This document shows positions 45,720 to 53,880 of a DNA stretch of 64,000 bases, one piece after another. Source of the stretch: DATBGO01 sp050011895 (GTDB lineage Bacteria > Actinomycetota > Actinomycetes > Streptosporangiales > Streptosporangiaceae); assembly GCA_050011895.1 (NCBI GenBank), contig JBEKIF010000001.1, positions 124,001 to 188,000 on the forward strand, given 5' to 3'. Position numbers and translations under genes: made by a program. The notes beneath the pieces are model-generated. The model was not told where the DNA came from and made no database searches. It saw only the letters and a list, made by a program, of their open reading frames with translations. Each line of letters starts with the position of its first letter. Positions within the stretch are counted from its first letter, which is position 1.

Positions 45720-46409
45720 GTGCGGTCAGGCCACGCCGTCATGGCAATGCCCCCGGTGCTCGCCGCCGGGGTTGGCGCGCGGCACGGCTCCGGCTGGGCA
45801 CTTCGTACCGCCAGTTTCCGGATGGATTCGCCGGTTCTCGGCCGGACCGGTTTCGGGATTGCCGTCGACCGGCACAGTGACGCGACGGCCATAGTTGATC
45901 TCCTCGCCGGGCAGGACCCGCCTAGCTACGGTGAGCTGCGAGTGCTGGGCGAGGACATGGGAACCGCGGACGGGCGCGCCGCGGTCCGGCGGCTCGTGGG
46001 AGTCGCCCGTAAGACCGCCAGGCCGCGGCCTGCCTACCGGGTGCGCGGGCTGATCGAGCATGCCGCCCGGCTGGCCAGGTTGCCCGGCTGCGATCATCAC
46101 CTGCTGGCCGCGGCGATCATCGACAGGCTCGCCCTCTCGCCGTGGGCCGACGTGCAGCTGAGGTCCGTGCCCGAAACGATCTTGCGGCGGACCAGGCTCG
46201 CGGCGGCAGCCGTGCACCAGCCGAACCTGCTCATCCTGGACAGCCTGCTCGACGATCTCGCCCCGCAGGATGCGGCAGCGCTGGCCGCAGGCATCCGTGA
46301 CCTTGGGCGCGATACGGCGATCGTCGTTACCGGCTCCGATGCCGGCGCGCTGGCCCTGGCCTGCGACGAGGTGCTCACCCTGGCCGACGGGATCATCATC
46401 AGGGCCTGA
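45720..46409 (+). CDS. ABC-transporter ATPase-like protein lacking ATP-binding motifs
   Basis: A 229-residue protein starting at GTG after GGGGGA. Its overall pattern follows ABC ATPases (LLAGQDPPSYGELRVLGEDMG after the P-loop position; VHQPNLLILDSLLDDLAPQDAAALAAGIRDL at Walker B/D-loop; EVLTLADGIII at the end). But the Walker A sequence is replaced (DRHSDATAIVDLLAG, no GKT/S), the signature LSGGQ is absent (SVPETILRRTRLA), Walker B ends LILDS without Glu, and the H-loop reads VVTGSD. It is probably unable to hydrolyse ATP. A membrane partner is not obvious; the DUF2127 gene follows. Confidence 0.7.
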   Translation: MRSGHAVMAMPPVLAAGVGARHGSGWALRTASFRMDSPVLGRTGFGIAVDRHSDATAIVDLLAGQDPPSYGELRVLGEDMGTADGRAAVRRLVGVARKTARPRPAYRVRGLIEHAARLARLPGCDHHLLAAAIIDRLALSPWADVQLRSVPETILRRTRLAAAAVHQPNLLILDSLLDDLAPQDAAALAAGIRDLGRDTAIVVTGSDAGALALACDEVLTLADGIIIRA

Positions 46410-46543
46410 CCCGTCCTCCATCGCCTGGCCGCAAGCGGAGGCTGACCTGGGCCGGGCTTCCTGTCCAGGCTCTGGCCCTGGCCGCCCTCGCGGTTGCCGC
46501 TTCCGCGATTCTGGCGGCCGACCCGCTGCCGTAGGCTGCGGAG

Positions 46544-47464
46544 GTGGACTGGAGCCTGCTTGCGTGCGGACGCGACGGGCATGTGACCTATGCTCCCGAC
46601 GAGGTCAGCCTGCGGGAGCAGCTGAGCACCCAGACGTCATCGGGGGCGGCCTGGCGTTGCCTGCGGTGCGGCACGTTCGTGATCGGCGAGCCCAGCGGTC
46701 GCGGCCCGGCCGGCGATGCACCCGAGGTGCGCCGTGGCAAGGAGGTCCGTAGCTCCTTCATCCTGCGGGTCTTCGCGATCGAGCGGTACCTCAGGGCGAT
46801 TCTCATCGGCGCGGCCGCCTACGTGGTCTGGCGGTTCGAGTTCAGCCGGGCCTCGATCGAGCAGGCGTTCGACCGGGAGCTCCCGCTGGTGCGGACGCTA
46901 TTCAGGCAACTCGGTTTCGACATCGATCACTCCAAGCTGGTCGGCCTGATTAAGCATTCGCTCACCCTGAGCAACGGATCGATCCGCCTGCTGGCGGGCC
47001 TCCTTGCCGCGTATGCAGTGATCGAAGTGGTTGAGGGCACCGGGCTGTGGCTGGGCAAGCGCTGGGGCGAGTACTTCGCGATGGTCGTGACCTCGGTCTT
47101 CATTCCCTACGAGATCTATGACCTGACCACCAAGGTCACCGCTACCAGGCTCGTATTGTTCGCCATCAACCTGGCCCTGGTGCTGTACCTGGTGATCACG
47201 AAGCGGCTGTTCGGCGTGCGCGGGGGCAAGCGCGCCTACGTAGCCAGGCTGCGCAGCGAGTCCATCATGCAGTCCGCGATCGCCCGGGCATCAGCCGCGA
47301 TTGACACCGACCCGGCGGCGCCCGACCCCGCTGTGCCCGACCCCGCTGTGCCCGACCCCGCCGTGCCCGACCCCGCCGTGCCCGACCCCGCCGCGCCCGA
47401 CCCCGCCGCGCCCGACCCCGCGGGCCCGGCGCCGGCCGAGCGCGGACCGAGCGCAGCGGGTTAA
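46544..47464 (+). CDS. DUF2127 family membrane protein with PDPAV repeat tail
   Basis: A 306-residue protein. The N-terminal 50 residues have a CxxC (WRCLRCGTFVIGE) that may bind zinc. Membrane segments lie at about 85-105 (AILIGAAAYVVWRFEF), 150-170, 182-200 and 208-225 (LVLFAINLALVLYLVI), with the DUF2127 signature IEVVEGTGLWLGKRWGEYFAM. After residue 260 seven PDPAV/PDPAA units are encoded by a 15-bp tandem repeat (47321-47425). Function unknown. Confidence 0.85.
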   Translation: MDWSLLACGRDGHVTYAPDEVSLREQLSTQTSSGAAWRCLRCGTFVIGEPSGRGPAGDAPEVRRGKEVRSSFILRVFAIERYLRAILIGAAAYVVWRFEFSRASIEQAFDRELPLVRTLFRQLGFDIDHSKLVGLIKHSLTLSNGSIRLLAGLLAAYAVIEVVEGTGLWLGKRWGEYFAMVVTSVFIPYEIYDLTTKVTATRLVLFAINLALVLYLVITKRLFGVRGGKRAYVARLRSESIMQSAIARASAAIDTDPAAPDPAVPDPAVPDPAVPDPAVPDPAAPDPAAPDPAGPAPAERGPSAAG

Positions 47465-48450
47465 CCGTCGATGAGCTGATCGGCGGCCGAGTATGGGTCA
47501 AGCTCGCCCTCGGCGACGAGGCCTGCCAGCTCATCCAGCCTGGAATTGCCCGGCAGCCCGCCCATCCGGGCACGCAGCGCGGTGACCGCGATCGCGGAAA
47601 CCTCCTCGCGCGCCCGTGCCTTGCGCCGGGAACCGCGCTCTCCCGACTCGGCCAGCCAGGCCCAGTGCCCGTCCAGCCGGGTGACAAGCTCGTCGACGCC
47701 CTCACCGGTCGCGGCCGACATGGCCACGATCGGCGGCCTCCACTCCCCCTCGCCATAACGCGCCATCGCCAGCATCGTCCGCAGGTCCCTGATCGCCTCC
47801 TGCGCTCCAGGGCGGTCGATCTTGTTAACCGCGAAGATGTCGGCGATCTCCAGGATCCCGGCCTTGGCTGCCTGCACCGAGTCGCCCATCCCCGGGGCGA
47901 CCACCACCAGCGTTGAATCAGCCAGCGACGCGATCTCCACCTCGGCCTGCCCGACCCCGACAGTCTCGATCATGATCAACTCGAAGCCCGCCCCGTCCAG
48001 CAGCCGGACCGCCTGCGGCGTGGCCCAGGACAGTCCGCCCAGATGCCCGCGGCTGGCCATCGACCTGATAAACACCCCGTCATCGGTAGCGTGCTCCTGC
48101 ATCCTGACCCGGTCCCCGAGCAGCGCGCCGCCGCTGAACGGCGAGGTGGGATCGACCGCGAGCACCCCGACCCGCAGCCCCCTGGCCCGGTAGGCCGCCA
48201 CCAGGGCGCTGGTCACCGTCGACTTTCCCACGCCTGGCGACCCGGTAAGCCCGACCACCCTGGCCTGGCCGGTCAGCGGCGCGATGGCCGCCAGGATCGG
48301 CCGCAGCTCCGGCGCCGCGTTCTCGACCAGCGACACCAGCCTGGCCAGTGCGCGCGGGTCGCCGGCCCTGGCCGCCCCGATCAGCGCGCCCGAGTCAGCA
48401 AGCGCACCGTCCCGCCGCCCTTGACGCAGCGGCGAACGGAGCTCAGTCAC
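47461..48450 (-). CDS. meaB: methylmalonyl-CoA mutase-associated GTPase MeaB
   Basis: A 329-residue G3E-family P-loop GTPase. Start GTG, overlapping the thiolase stop by 8 bp. Walker A is GLTGSPGVGKST (68-79), followed by LAVDPTSPFSGGALLGDRVRM, the metal-binding ETVGVGQAE and the base-specificity motif NKID. MeaB protects and loads adenosylcobalamin on acyl-CoA mutases. Its nearby partner is the icmA mutase. Confidence 0.96.
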   Translation of the reverse strand: MTELRSPLRQGRRDGALADSGALIGAARAGDPRALARLVSLVENAAPELRPILAAIAPLTGQARVVGLTGSPGVGKSTVTSALVAAYRARGLRVGVLAVDPTSPFSGGALLGDRVRMQEHATDDGVFIRSMASRGHLGGLSWATPQAVRLLDGAGFELIMIETVGVGQAEVEIASLADSTLVVVAPGMGDSVQAAKAGILEIADIFAVNKIDRPGAQEAIRDLRTMLAMARYGEGEWRPPIVAMSAATGEGVDELVTRLDGHWAWLAESGERGSRRKARAREEVSAIAVTALRARMGGLPGNSRLDELAGLVAEGELDPYSAADQLIDG

Positions 48451-49636
48451 TGGCCGGCGGCACCCTGAGCAGCAGCGCGTCGCCCTGGCCGCCGCCGCCG
48501 CAGAGCGCGGCCGCGCCGAGCCCGCCGCCGCGCCGCTGCAGTTCGTAGATGAGGTGCAGCGCGAGCCGTGCCCCTGAGGCGCCGATCGGGTGCCCGATCG
48601 CGATCGCGCCGCCGTTGACGTTGACCTTGTCAGGCCCGATGCCGAGGTCACGCATGGACTGGACGGCCACCGCCGCGAACGCCTCGTTGATCTCGATCAG
48701 GTCCAGATCGGCCACCGTTAGACCGGCTTTGCCCAGCGCATGCTTGATCGCGCCGGACGGCTGGGACTGCAGTGAGTTGTCTGGCCCTGCCACGTTGCCG
48801 TGGGCGCCGATCTCGGCCAGCACCGGCAGGCCCGCCCGGGCGGCCGCCTGCGCCGAGGCCACCACGACAGCGCAGGCGCCATCGGAGATCGGCGAGGAGG
48901 ACCCGGCCGTGATCGTGCCGTCGGCGCCGAAGGCCGGGCGCAGCTTGCGCAGCACGTCGACCGTGGTGTCGGCCCTGACCGTCTCGTCGGCATCGAAGAT
49001 CACCGGATCGCCGCGGCGCTGCTTGACGGGCACCGGGACGATCTCGTCGGTGAGCAGGCCGTTCTTCATCGCCTCCGCGGCCCGCTGGTGTGACCTCGCG
49101 GAGAACTCATCCTGCTCCTCCCGGCTGATCGCCAGGCGCCCGTTATGCCGCTCGGTGGATTCGCCCATCGAGACGTTGTCCCACGGATCGGTAAGGCCGT
49201 CGTGCGCCATCGCGTCGATCACCTCGGCCGAGCCGTACTTGATCCCGCGCCGCGCCCAGGGCAGCAGATGCGGCGCCCGCGTCATCGATTCCATGCCCCC
49301 GGCCACCACGATGTCGAACTCACCCGCCCTAATCAGCTGCGCCGCCAGCGCGATCGCGTCCAGCCCGGACAGGCAGACCTTGTTGATCGTCAGCGACGGG
49401 ACGGTCATCGGGATCCCGCCGGCGACCGCGGCCTGCCTGGACGGTATCTGGCCCGCGCCCGCCTGCAGCACATGACCCATGATCACGTAATCCACCTGGT
49501 CGCCAGCGACGCCCGCGCGGTCAAGCGCCGCCTTGATCACGATCCCGCCGAGGTCCGCCGCGCTGAAATCGCTCAGCGAACCGAGTAGCCGTCCGAACGC
49601 CGTCCTTGCACCGCCGACAATCACCGCTTCACCCAT
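48443..49636 (-). CDS. acetyl-CoA C-acetyltransferase (thiolase)
   Basis: A 397-residue thiolase. Nucleophilic Cys88 is in NKVCLSGLDA, the His is in NGGAIAIGHPIGASGAR, and the second Cys is in ALCGGGGQGDALL. N-terminal VIVGGARTAFGR and intact length indicate an active biosynthetic or degradative thiolase. It is co-directional with meaB and divergent from the epimerase gene. Confidence 0.95.
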   Translation of the reverse strand: MGEAVIVGGARTAFGRLLGSLSDFSAADLGGIVIKAALDRAGVAGDQVDYVIMGHVLQAGAGQIPSRQAAVAGGIPMTVPSLTINKVCLSGLDAIALAAQLIRAGEFDIVVAGGMESMTRAPHLLPWARRGIKYGSAEVIDAMAHDGLTDPWDNVSMGESTERHNGRLAISREEQDEFSARSHQRAAEAMKNGLLTDEIVPVPVKQRRGDPVIFDADETVRADTTVDVLRKLRPAFGADGTITAGSSSPISDGACAVVVASAQAAARAGLPVLAEIGAHGNVAGPDNSLQSQPSGAIKHALGKAGLTVADLDLIEINEAFAAVAVQSMRDLGIGPDKVNVNGGAIAIGHPIGASGARLALHLIYELQRRGGGLGAAALCGGGGQGDALLLRVPPASD

Positions 49637-49686
49637 ACCTGAAACGATACTCAGACGCCGAAACGGCTACCGGAGGGGATACCGCG

Positions 49687-50127
49687 ATGCTCACCCGAAT
49701 CGATCATGTGGGGATTGTCTGCCGCGACCTTGGCGAGGCTGTCGAACGCTACCAATCGGGATTGGGGCTGATCTTGGTAAATCAGGAGATTAACGAGGAG
49801 CAGGGCGTCAATGAAGCGATGCTGCAGGTGGCGGACGCTCCGGCGGGAACCTCCTATGTCCAGCTCCTTGAGCCCCTCGGCCCGGATACCCCGGTCGGGC
49901 GCTTCCTGGCACGTCGGGGCGAGGGCCTGCATCACGTCGCCTACGGTGTGACCGACATCTCAGCCGCGCTGGCATCGATCGGCGCCACCGGGATCCGGCT
50001 GATCGATGCCCGGCCACGGCACGGGTCGATGGGCGCCTCGATCGCGTTCTTGCATCCCGCCGGTCTGGGCGGGGTGCTCACCGAACTGGTTGAGGCCAAG
50101 TACCGGCCGCCAGATCGGCAGAACTGA
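49687..50127 (+). CDS. mce: methylmalonyl-CoA epimerase
   Basis: A 146-residue VOC-fold metalloenzyme. Metal ligands are in IDHVGIVCRDL (His7), GLHHVAYGVTDI and GVLTELVE, with the paired beta-alpha-beta-beta-beta modules of the glyoxalase fold. It converts between the R and S forms of methylmalonyl-CoA. The ATG has GGAGGGG about 10 nt upstream. Confidence 0.94.
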   Translation: MLTRIDHVGIVCRDLGEAVERYQSGLGLILVNQEINEEQGVNEAMLQVADAPAGTSYVQLLEPLGPDTPVGRFLARRGEGLHHVAYGVTDISAALASIGATGIRLIDARPRHGSMGASIAFLHPAGLGGVLTELVEAKYRPPDRQN

Positions 50128-50351
50128 AACACCTTCAGCTACTCAATAACCGGATGTATCGCGTGAGCGAGACCGAACGGGCCGCCAACCGCTCATCAGG
50201 GGGAGTACGCTGCGTAGGCACCGGGCGAGTGAACTTGCGAGTCTGCAGGGCTAGCGGCGGAGCGTACGCGGCGCCGGTCCGAGAGGCGGGACGCAGGTCC
50301 ATCGCCCCGGCGTGCGTTCCCCTCCCCCAGGTCTACACAGGATTAGGCGAC
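50128..50351 (+). other. leader region of the DivIVA-like gene
   Basis: 224 bp between the epimerase and the coiled-coil gene. The downstream frame is open through it but has no family features. Nothing else was recognised. Confidence 0.4.
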
Positions 50352-51791
50352 ATGCAGCCCGACATCGATGCCCAGCTCAGCAACTTCTTCGAGGAAACAC
50401 CGCAGCGTGACTTCGCGAGGGTCATGCGTGGGTACGACCCGCACCAGGTCAACGAGCACCTCAAGCAGATCGACAATGAGCTGCGCCAGCACCGCGACCA
50501 GGTCCAGGCGCTGCACAGGGAGCTGTCCGAGGCGCATCGCCAGATCCAGGAGCAGGAGCGCCCGACCTACTCCGGTCTTGGTTCGCGCATCGAGCAGCTG
50601 CTGAGGCTCGCCGAGGAGCAGGCCACCGAGATCCTGCAGGAGGCGCGTTCGGCCGCGAACGAGTTCAACGCGTCCGCCAAGGTCGAGGCTGCTGAGGTCA
50701 GGGCGTCGGCCGAGAACGAAGCGGCCGAGCTTCGGGCCAACGCCAAGCGCGAGACCGACGACCTGCGGTCATCGGCGGAGCGCGAGGCCGACGCGATCAG
50801 GACGAGCGCCAGGCGCGAGGCCGACGAGCTGACCTCCAGCACCGAGCGCGAGGTTGCCAAGCTCCGGGCCACCGCCGACCACGAGGTCGCCGAGAAGCGG
50901 GCCGCGATCGAGCGTGACATCGCCAAGCTCCGCACTACCACCGAGCGCGAGGTCGCGCAGCTGAAGGCGTCCTCGAAGCGGGAGCGGGACGAGATTCTCA
51001 CCACCTCCAAGCGCCAGGCCGACGAGATGCGCAGCCAGGCACAGCGGATCCTCGATGAGAGCGACGCGCAGCGGGCCCAGGCCGAGGCGGACTTTGACAT
51101 TCAGCTCGCGTCCAGGCGCGAGGAGGCTGAGCGCCAGGAGGCCGAGCGGCTGGCCGCGGCGCAGGCGGCCACGCAGAAGATGGTCTCGGAGGCCGAGCAG
51201 CGTGCCGCCACGGCTGAGCAGCGGGCTAGTAAGGCCAGTGCCCAGGCCGAGCAGACCAGGCGGGACGCCGACCAGCACTCCAGGCAGCTGGTCGGTAACG
51301 CGAAGAAGAACGCTGACCAGATCGTCTCGCAGGCCAAGGCGCAGGCCGACCAGCTGCTTGCCGACACCAAGGCCGAGGCCGAGCGGCACCGCAGCGCGGC
51401 ACAGCGGCACGTCGACGAGCTGAACAAGCAGAAGGAGAGCGTCGCCGCTCACCTGGCGCAGATCAGCCAGCTGCTTGGCGGCCAGATGCCGGGTCTCGCC
51501 GACGCGCTCAAGACGCCCGCGCCCGCCGTTCAGCCGCCTGCCACCAAGGCGGTTACCGCGGCGCCGCAGGCTGACGGCCCGTCCCGGGTCAGCAACGGCA
51601 CTCAGGCCGCTTCGGTATCGGCCACCCAGGCCACCCAGGCCGCCAGAGCCGCCGTCGGCGGGGCGGCCACCGGCCAGCACAGTGGCGCTGGCCAGGACGG
51701 AAAGCCGAGCAATGGCACGGTCACTGCCGCCAAGCCGTCGGCAGGCGGCAAGCCGGTCAGCGGCGACGAGAAGGAATGGTGGACGGAGTAA
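50352..51791 (+). CDS. DivIVA/FilP-like coiled-coil polarity or cytoskeletal protein
   Basis: A 479-residue protein. The N-terminal 65 residues resemble the DivIVA membrane-binding segment (DFARVMRGYDPHQVNEHLKQIDNELRQHRDQVQAL). Residues 75-385 are almost pure coiled coil with strongly repetitive 10/11-residue units (AEREADAIRTSARREADEL, TEREVAKLRATADHEV), and the C-terminal 100 residues are Ala/Thr/Gly-rich and disordered. Streptomyces Scy and FilP, which organise hyphal tips, have this design and sit near the epimerase gene, so a tip-growth role is inferred. Confidence 0.85.
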   Translation: MQPDIDAQLSNFFEETPQRDFARVMRGYDPHQVNEHLKQIDNELRQHRDQVQALHRELSEAHRQIQEQERPTYSGLGSRIEQLLRLAEEQATEILQEARSAANEFNASAKVEAAEVRASAENEAAELRANAKRETDDLRSSAEREADAIRTSARREADELTSSTEREVAKLRATADHEVAEKRAAIERDIAKLRTTTEREVAQLKASSKRERDEILTTSKRQADEMRSQAQRILDESDAQRAQAEADFDIQLASRREEAERQEAERLAAAQAATQKMVSEAEQRAATAEQRASKASAQAEQTRRDADQHSRQLVGNAKKNADQIVSQAKAQADQLLADTKAEAERHRSAAQRHVDELNKQKESVAAHLAQISQLLGGQMPGLADALKTPAPAVQPPATKAVTAAPQADGPSRVSNGTQAASVSATQATQAARAAVGGAATGQHSGAGQDGKPSNGTVTAAKPSAGGKPVSGDEKEWWTE

Positions 51792-51815
51792 TACCTCCGT
51801 TACCCGCGCCGCGCG

Positions 51816-52583
51816 CTAGGGATGGACGGTCTGACCGCCGTCGATGAGCAGCACCTGGCCGGTCATGTAGGACGAGGCCGGGCTGGCCAGGAACACGGCC
51901 GGCCCGGTCATCTCGTCCGCGGTGCCCCAGCGCCGCATCGGCACCGACGCCACGGTGGCCGGCCCGGCACTCGGGTCCTCCCAGATGGTGCGGTTCAGCT
52001 CGGTAGCCGTCCAGCCCGGGCAGAGCGCGTTGACGCGGACCCCCTCGGTGCCCCATTCGACAGCCAGGGACTTGGTCAGGGAGATCAGGCCGGCCTTGGC
52101 TGCGCCGTATGCCGACAGGAATGGCGAGCTCATTACCCCGGCCACCGACGCCACGTTGATGACCGAGCCCTGCCTGCGCTCCAGCAGGTGGCCAGCGAAC
52201 GCGTGACAGACGTAGACCGCCGAGTCAAGGTTGAGCCGCATCAGCTTCTCCCAGCCCGTCAGCCGCAGGTCGCGGAAGCCGACCATGAAGTTGGACCCGC
52301 CGGCGTTGTTCACGACGATGTCCACGTAACCGAGCTGATCGATCGCCGTAGCCGCCGCGTCGGCCACCGCCTGCTGGCTGGTGACATCGGCCGGGATCAC
52401 GAAGCCCTTGCGGCCCAACGCGGTGATGTCCGCAGCCGTCGCGGCGAGGCCGTCCTCGCCGCGGGCTACCAGCGCCACGTCGGCGCCCGCAGCCGCCAGG
52501 CCCACCGCGATGGACCGGCCGATCCCGCGAGAGGCCCCGGTGACGAACGCGTTCTTACCTGTCAGGTCGAAGAGGTTCAGCAC
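51816..52583 (-). CDS. SDR-family oxidoreductase
   Basis: A 255-residue classical short-chain dehydrogenase. TGASRGIG for NAD(P), NNAGG, catalytic Ser (INVASVAG), and YxxxK in SAYGAAKAG are intact, ending with LLIDGGQTVHP. The GTG at 52583 is preferred because AAGGA precedes it by 6 nt; an ATG five codons upstream overlaps the preceding gene. Substrate unknown. Confidence 0.93.
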   Translation of the reverse strand: MLNLFDLTGKNAFVTGASRGIGRSIAVGLAAAGADVALVARGEDGLAATAADITALGRKGFVIPADVTSQQAVADAAATAIDQLGYVDIVVNNAGGSNFMVGFRDLRLTGWEKLMRLNLDSAVYVCHAFAGHLLERRQGSVINVASVAGVMSSPFLSAYGAAKAGLISLTKSLAVEWGTEGVRVNALCPGWTATELNRTIWEDPSAGPATVASVPMRRWGTADEMTGPAVFLASPASSYMTGQVLLIDGGQTVHP

Positions 52584-52585
52584 GG

Positions 52586-53299
52586 TCAGTCCTTCCATTC
52601 GGTGGGCAGCGGCCAGGCGGCCGGGTTGAGCTGCCGGACGATCTCATTCAGCACGATACGTACATACGGCTCACCGACCCACAGGTGCCTGGCCCGCTCC
52701 CCAACCACGATCTCGGCCTGCGGCACCCGGGCGAACCGAGCCCGCGCCTCGTCGGGCCGCAGGTAGTCGTCGAACTCAGGGACCAGCAGCAGCAGTGGCC
52801 GGCCCGATACTGCCCAGCCGTCCAGGTCGCAGTCGCGGGCGCGGTGCATGGCGGGCGACAGCAGGATGGCTCCCGCCACGTCTGGGACGTTGCCCCACTT
52901 CAGCGCGAGTTCGGTGCCGAACGACCAGCCCAGCAGCCATAGCCGCGGCAGCCCGGCCGCCACGCAGTACTCGATGGCGGCGGCCAGGTCGTGACGCTCG
53001 GACTCGCCAGCGCCGAACTCGCCCTCGCTGGCCCCGTGATCGGAAGCGGTGCCCCGGGTGTTGAACCTGAGCACTGCAAGATCCGCCAGCGCGGGCAGCC
53101 GGTAGGCCGCCTTCCGCAGCAGGTGGCTGTCCATCATCCCGCCCGCGGTGGGCAGCGGATGCAGGCAGACCAACGTGGCGACCGGAGCGCGGCCGTCGGG
53201 CAGCGCGAGCTCGCCCACCAGGTTCAGGCCGTCGGCCGTCCGCAGCGTTACGGTCTCGCGGACCGCTGGCAGCACCGTACTCGCCGTAATCTGCGTCAT
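52586..53299 (-). CDS. alpha/beta-hydrolase
   Basis: A 237-residue alpha/beta-fold hydrolase. Oxyanion HP is in VCLHPLPTAGG, nucleophile Ser126 is in GWSFG, the acid is in PEFDDYLRP, and His is in RARHLWVG. The substrate is not known. It is adjacent to the SDR gene (stop and start about 3 bp apart) and probably shares an mRNA. Confidence 0.9.
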   Translation of the reverse strand: MTQITASTVLPAVRETVTLRTADGLNLVGELALPDGRAPVATLVCLHPLPTAGGMMDSHLLRKAAYRLPALADLAVLRFNTRGTASDHGASEGEFGAGESERHDLAAAIEYCVAAGLPRLWLLGWSFGTELALKWGNVPDVAGAILLSPAMHRARDCDLDGWAVSGRPLLLLVPEFDDYLRPDEARARFARVPQAEIVVGERARHLWVGEPYVRIVLNEIVRQLNPAAWPLPTEWKD

Positions 53300-53359
53300 G
53301 TCTGCGCACCGGTGCTTCCGCGGCCAGGCGCGGCCGCCGTTATTCTCATCATGTCTTCC

Positions 53360-53728
53360 TCACCGGTGCGTGCTCGGCCCTGGCCCGGCCCGGCGCGGCC
53401 GCCGCTGCCAGCAGGAATTGTGCCAGTGCCGGCGCTCGTCGGGACCCGGGGTCTGTTCCGGCCAGACCACCAGGTGCGGCTTGCCCGGCATGATCTCCTG
53501 GTCGCACCCGGGACAGCGGTACATCTTGGTCGCCGCAGCGCCGGGTATGCGCCGGACTACCCACGTCCCGTCCGGCCATTCCTCGGTCTTCGGCGGCCCT
53601 AGCCGGGTCACTGGCTCCGCGCTGTCCCCGCTCTGCGGCGGTGCCGCGGCCGCCGCGACCGTCCTGCCGCCCCGGCGCGGCCTGCGCGGGAGATCGGCAG
53701 GCAGGCGGCGGGCCTTGCGCGGGCTCAC
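53360..53728 (-). CDS. small CxxC/HxxC protein, conserved in actinobacteria
   Basis: A 122-residue basic protein, GTG start. The conserved C-terminal half reads EEWPDGTWVVRRIPGAAATKMYRCPGCDQEI and later RRHWHNSCW, giving a CxxC plus HxxxC set that should bind zinc. Homologous small proteins in Streptomyces carry the vague name ATP/GTP-binding protein, but no nucleotide-binding motif is visible. Function unknown. Confidence 0.78.
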   Translation of the reverse strand: MSPRKARRLPADLPRRPRRGGRTVAAAAAPPQSGDSAEPVTRLGPPKTEEWPDGTWVVRRIPGAAATKMYRCPGCDQEIMPGKPHLVVWPEQTPGPDERRHWHNSCWQRRPRRAGPGPSTHR

Positions 53729-53880
53729 GGCCGCCACAATAAGGCATGGGACGCTGCGGATGATCACCGGACTGCAGCTCTGGTCAGACCGGGCGGGCGC
53801 GCCGAGGGTTATCGGCTCATGGCAGTCCTTTGGATGCCTGCCGGCGGGCGGCAAGGGTAGCCGTCCGGGGCCGGCGGTCG

